A DNA stretch of 64,000 nucleotides, taken from positions 1,403,949 to 1,467,948 of the forward strand of contig CP007051.1 of NCBI GenBank assembly GCA_000517565.1. Direction: 5' to 3'. Below the pieces are notes generated by a model. It was not told the DNA's origin, made no database searches, and was given only the letters and a program-made list of their open reading frames with translations. The position numbers and the translations under genes were made by a program. This document shows, in pieces, positions 62,932 through 64,000 of the stretch (the first letter of the stretch is position 1; every line of letters starts with the position of its first letter). The stretch comes from Desulfurella acetivorans A63 (lineage in GTDB: Bacteria > Campylobacterota_A > Desulfurellia > Desulfurellales > Desulfurellaceae).

Positions 62932-63186
62932 TTATTTCGTTAGTGCCCCTGCTGCAGCACCAAGACCTGCACCCACTGCAGCCCCAACTGCAGCACCTGC
63001 TGCAGGACTACCTGCCGTCAATCCACCTACGACTGCACCACCTACTGCGCCAATACCTGCACCACTTAATACACGCTGTTGTGTTGGTGTCATGGTAGAA
63101 CAACTACTTAATGTTGCAACACAAAAGAAACCTAAAATAATTTTAATTGCAGGTTTTTTTAAATTATTTTCTAATACTTTTACCAT
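62932..63186 (-). CDS. Glycine-zipper outer-membrane lipoprotein
   Basis: An 84-residue lipoprotein. The signal peptide ends in the lipobox LSSC (Cys about 29). The mature part is a glycine-zipper repeat rich in GAG, GGAVVGGL and AAGAAVGAAVGAGLGAAAG, as in small YmgG-type and SlyB-like proteins thought to insert in or bridge the outer membrane. The function is not known. A purine-rich site (GAGGGGG) precedes the ATG. The gene is separated from nrfD by about 140 bases containing the nrfD promoter. Confidence 0.75.
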   Translation of the reverse strand: MVKVLENNLKKPAIKIILGFFCVATLSSCSTMTPTQQRVLSGAGIGAVGGAVVGGLTAGSPAAGAAVGAAVGAGLGAAAGALTK

Positions 63187-63251
63187 CTCTAACCCCCTCT
63201 ATTATTTTCTGTTTTCAATTTTACACTTTTAGAAATTATTATCAAGTTTGA

Positions 63252-63698
63252 TTATTGCAAATCTTTAAAAGCCCTTTCTCTTTCAAGATTTAGTTCCTTT
63301 TCTTTTAATGATTGCCTTTTATCGTATAGTTTTTTACCTTTTGCTAATGCTAATTCTACTTTAATAAGACCTTTTTTTGTGTAAACTCTAAGGGGCACAA
63401 GCGTAAAACCTTTCTCTTTAATTTTTCCAATAAGTTTTGCAATTTCTTTTTTGTGCAATAGCAATTTCTTTGGCCTAAGAGGCTGATGATTGAATTTTTC
63501 ACTTGCGAATTTATAAGGACTAATATGAAAATTATACAACCATACTTCGCCATTTTCTATATCAGCATAAGAATCTTTGAGATTTGCGTTTCCTGTTTTT
63601 ATAGATTTTACTTCGCTACCTAAAAGTACAATGCCCGCCTCAAAACTTTCAATAATTTCATAATCATGACGGGCTTTACGATTTATTATTTGAGTCAT
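63252..63698 (-). CDS. smpB: SsrA-binding protein SmpB
   Basis: SmpB brings tmRNA to stalled ribosomes. The 148 residues have the family pattern: [31 protein letters not shown] at the start, then [23 protein letters not shown], and the basic tail [15 protein letters not shown]. Its ATG overlaps the stop of the secretin gene (ATGA). The tmRNA gene itself was not found in the window. Confidence 0.97.
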   Translation of the reverse strand: MTQIINRKARHDYEIIESFEAGIVLLGSEVKSIKTGNANLKDSYADIENGEVWLYNFHISPYKFASEKFNHQPLRPKKLLLHKKEIAKLIGKIKEKGFTLVPLRVYTKKGLIKVELALAKGKKLYDKRQSLKEKELNLERERAFKDLQ

Positions 63699-64000
63699 AA
63701 AATTTTTGGTGTTATAAATATGTAAAGTTCGCTTTCTGGTTTTGTTATAGTCTGTGATTTAAATAGCCAGCCCAATAATGGTATGCTTTTCAAAAATGGT
63801 ATACCATTTTCACTTTTAGACGTAGTAGTTTCATAAACACCACCAATTGCTATAGTTTGACCATTTTTGACAATTACTGTAGAAGTTATATTATTTTTGT
63901 TAATGGTCAATTCGCCATTTGGCGCAGGAGCGCCAGGAGAATCTTTCTTTATATCAAGCTTCATTATAATATCTCCATTATTTGTAATATGTGGCGTTAC
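63695..64000 (-). CDS. pilQ: PilQ-like secretin, C-terminal fragment
   Basis: The last 102 codons of a secretin that continues beyond the right edge of the window. [58 protein letters not shown] and [11 protein letters not shown] are the C-terminal secretin domain of PilQ/GspD proteins. PilQ (type IV pili) is preferred because the spacing [15 protein letters not shown] is typical of it; a type II secretion GspD is possible. Its stop overlaps smpB. Confidence 0.8.
   Translation of the reverse strand, partial: VTPHITNNGDIIMKLDIKKDSPGAPAPNGELTINKNNITSTVIVKNGQTIAIGGVYETTTSKSENGIPFLKSIPLLGWLFKSQTITKPESELYIFITPKIL

Noticed and set aside
62909-63232. Alanine/proline-rich plus-strand frame as a gene
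   Set aside because: It is the complement of the glycine-zipper lipoprotein gene; the minus strand has a signal peptide, lipobox and ribosome site.

Overview
The window is AT-rich bacterial chromosome (roughly one third G+C by eye), densely packed, with genes on both strands, five tRNA genes and no rRNA, prophage or CRISPR array. The gene set (flagellar export and motor genes, pseB for flagellin glycosylation, an NAD-type molybdenum/tungsten formate dehydrogenase, pyruvate phosphate dikinase, a two-domain periplasmic rhodanese, an NrfD/PsrC membrane subunit and a LutBA-type lactate oxidation fusion) suggests an anaerobic, motile, sulfur-metabolising Gram-negative bacterium. A Desulfurella/Hippea-like member of the Campylobacterota is my best guess; this is inference from gene content, not a phylogenetic result.

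Layout. 1-4.1 kb: flagellar run fliF(3' end)-fliG-fliH-fliI-fliJ-motE. 4.1-11.1 kb: an MFS exporter, then its divergent neighbour fdsG-fdsB-fdsA (NAD+-dependent formate dehydrogenase), followed by an ECHDC3-like crotonase and tRNA-Phe. 11.5-19.9 kb: tRNA-Asn, ppdK, two MFS exporters, tRNA-Ala(CGC) and a leftward unit diguanylate cyclase-pepQ/P-efp-MFS. 19.9-26.2 kb: a tight rightward run (histidine kinase, AmrS-like radical SAM, two phosphoribosyltransferases, a PP-loop ATPase, prfA, YitT). 26.2-30.2 kb: aminotransferase, rmuC, tRNA-Leu, an MntR/DtxR regulator and a miniature beta-carbonic anhydrase. 30.2-35.7 kb: lactate utilisation (lutC, lutBA fusion) with its own sigma54 activator, bracketed by two decayed IS256-family remnants in the same orientation. 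35.8-42.0 kb: a c-di-GMP/chemotaxis operon (PAS-GAF-GGDEF-EAL, Cache-like GGDEF, cytosolic MCP with a zinc-binding CZB domain). 42.2-48.8 kb: kdpABC plus a KdpD lacking its kinase half, preceded by a ydaO-type c-di-AMP riboswitch. 48.9-50.6 kb: a decayed MFS gene and a periplasmic rhodanese. 50.9-56.3 kb: LptM-like lipoprotein, nadB, rnc, era, glmM, a DUF3783 protein, LysE. 56.3-64 kb: second LysE, ispD, a BtuF-like binding protein, nitroreductase, pseB, tRNA-Ser, a miniature flagellar rod-like protein, a DMT exporter, an orphan nrfD, a glycine-zipper lipoprotein, smpB and the 3' end of a pilQ-like secretin.

The most informative circuits are regulatory. At the lut locus a TyrR-box-like palindrome, a GG-N10-GC sigma54 promoter and an 11-bp inverted repeat lie between the activator gene and lutC. 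At kdp, a c-di-AMP riboswitch and a sensor reduced to its ligand-binding half suggest potassium uptake is controlled by nucleotide signalling without a conventional KdpD/KdpE phosphorelay. Several start codons were moved downstream of the longest reading frame because a clear Shine-Dalgarno sequence, a tRNA, a riboswitch or a promoter occupies the upstream part; this is stated in each entry.
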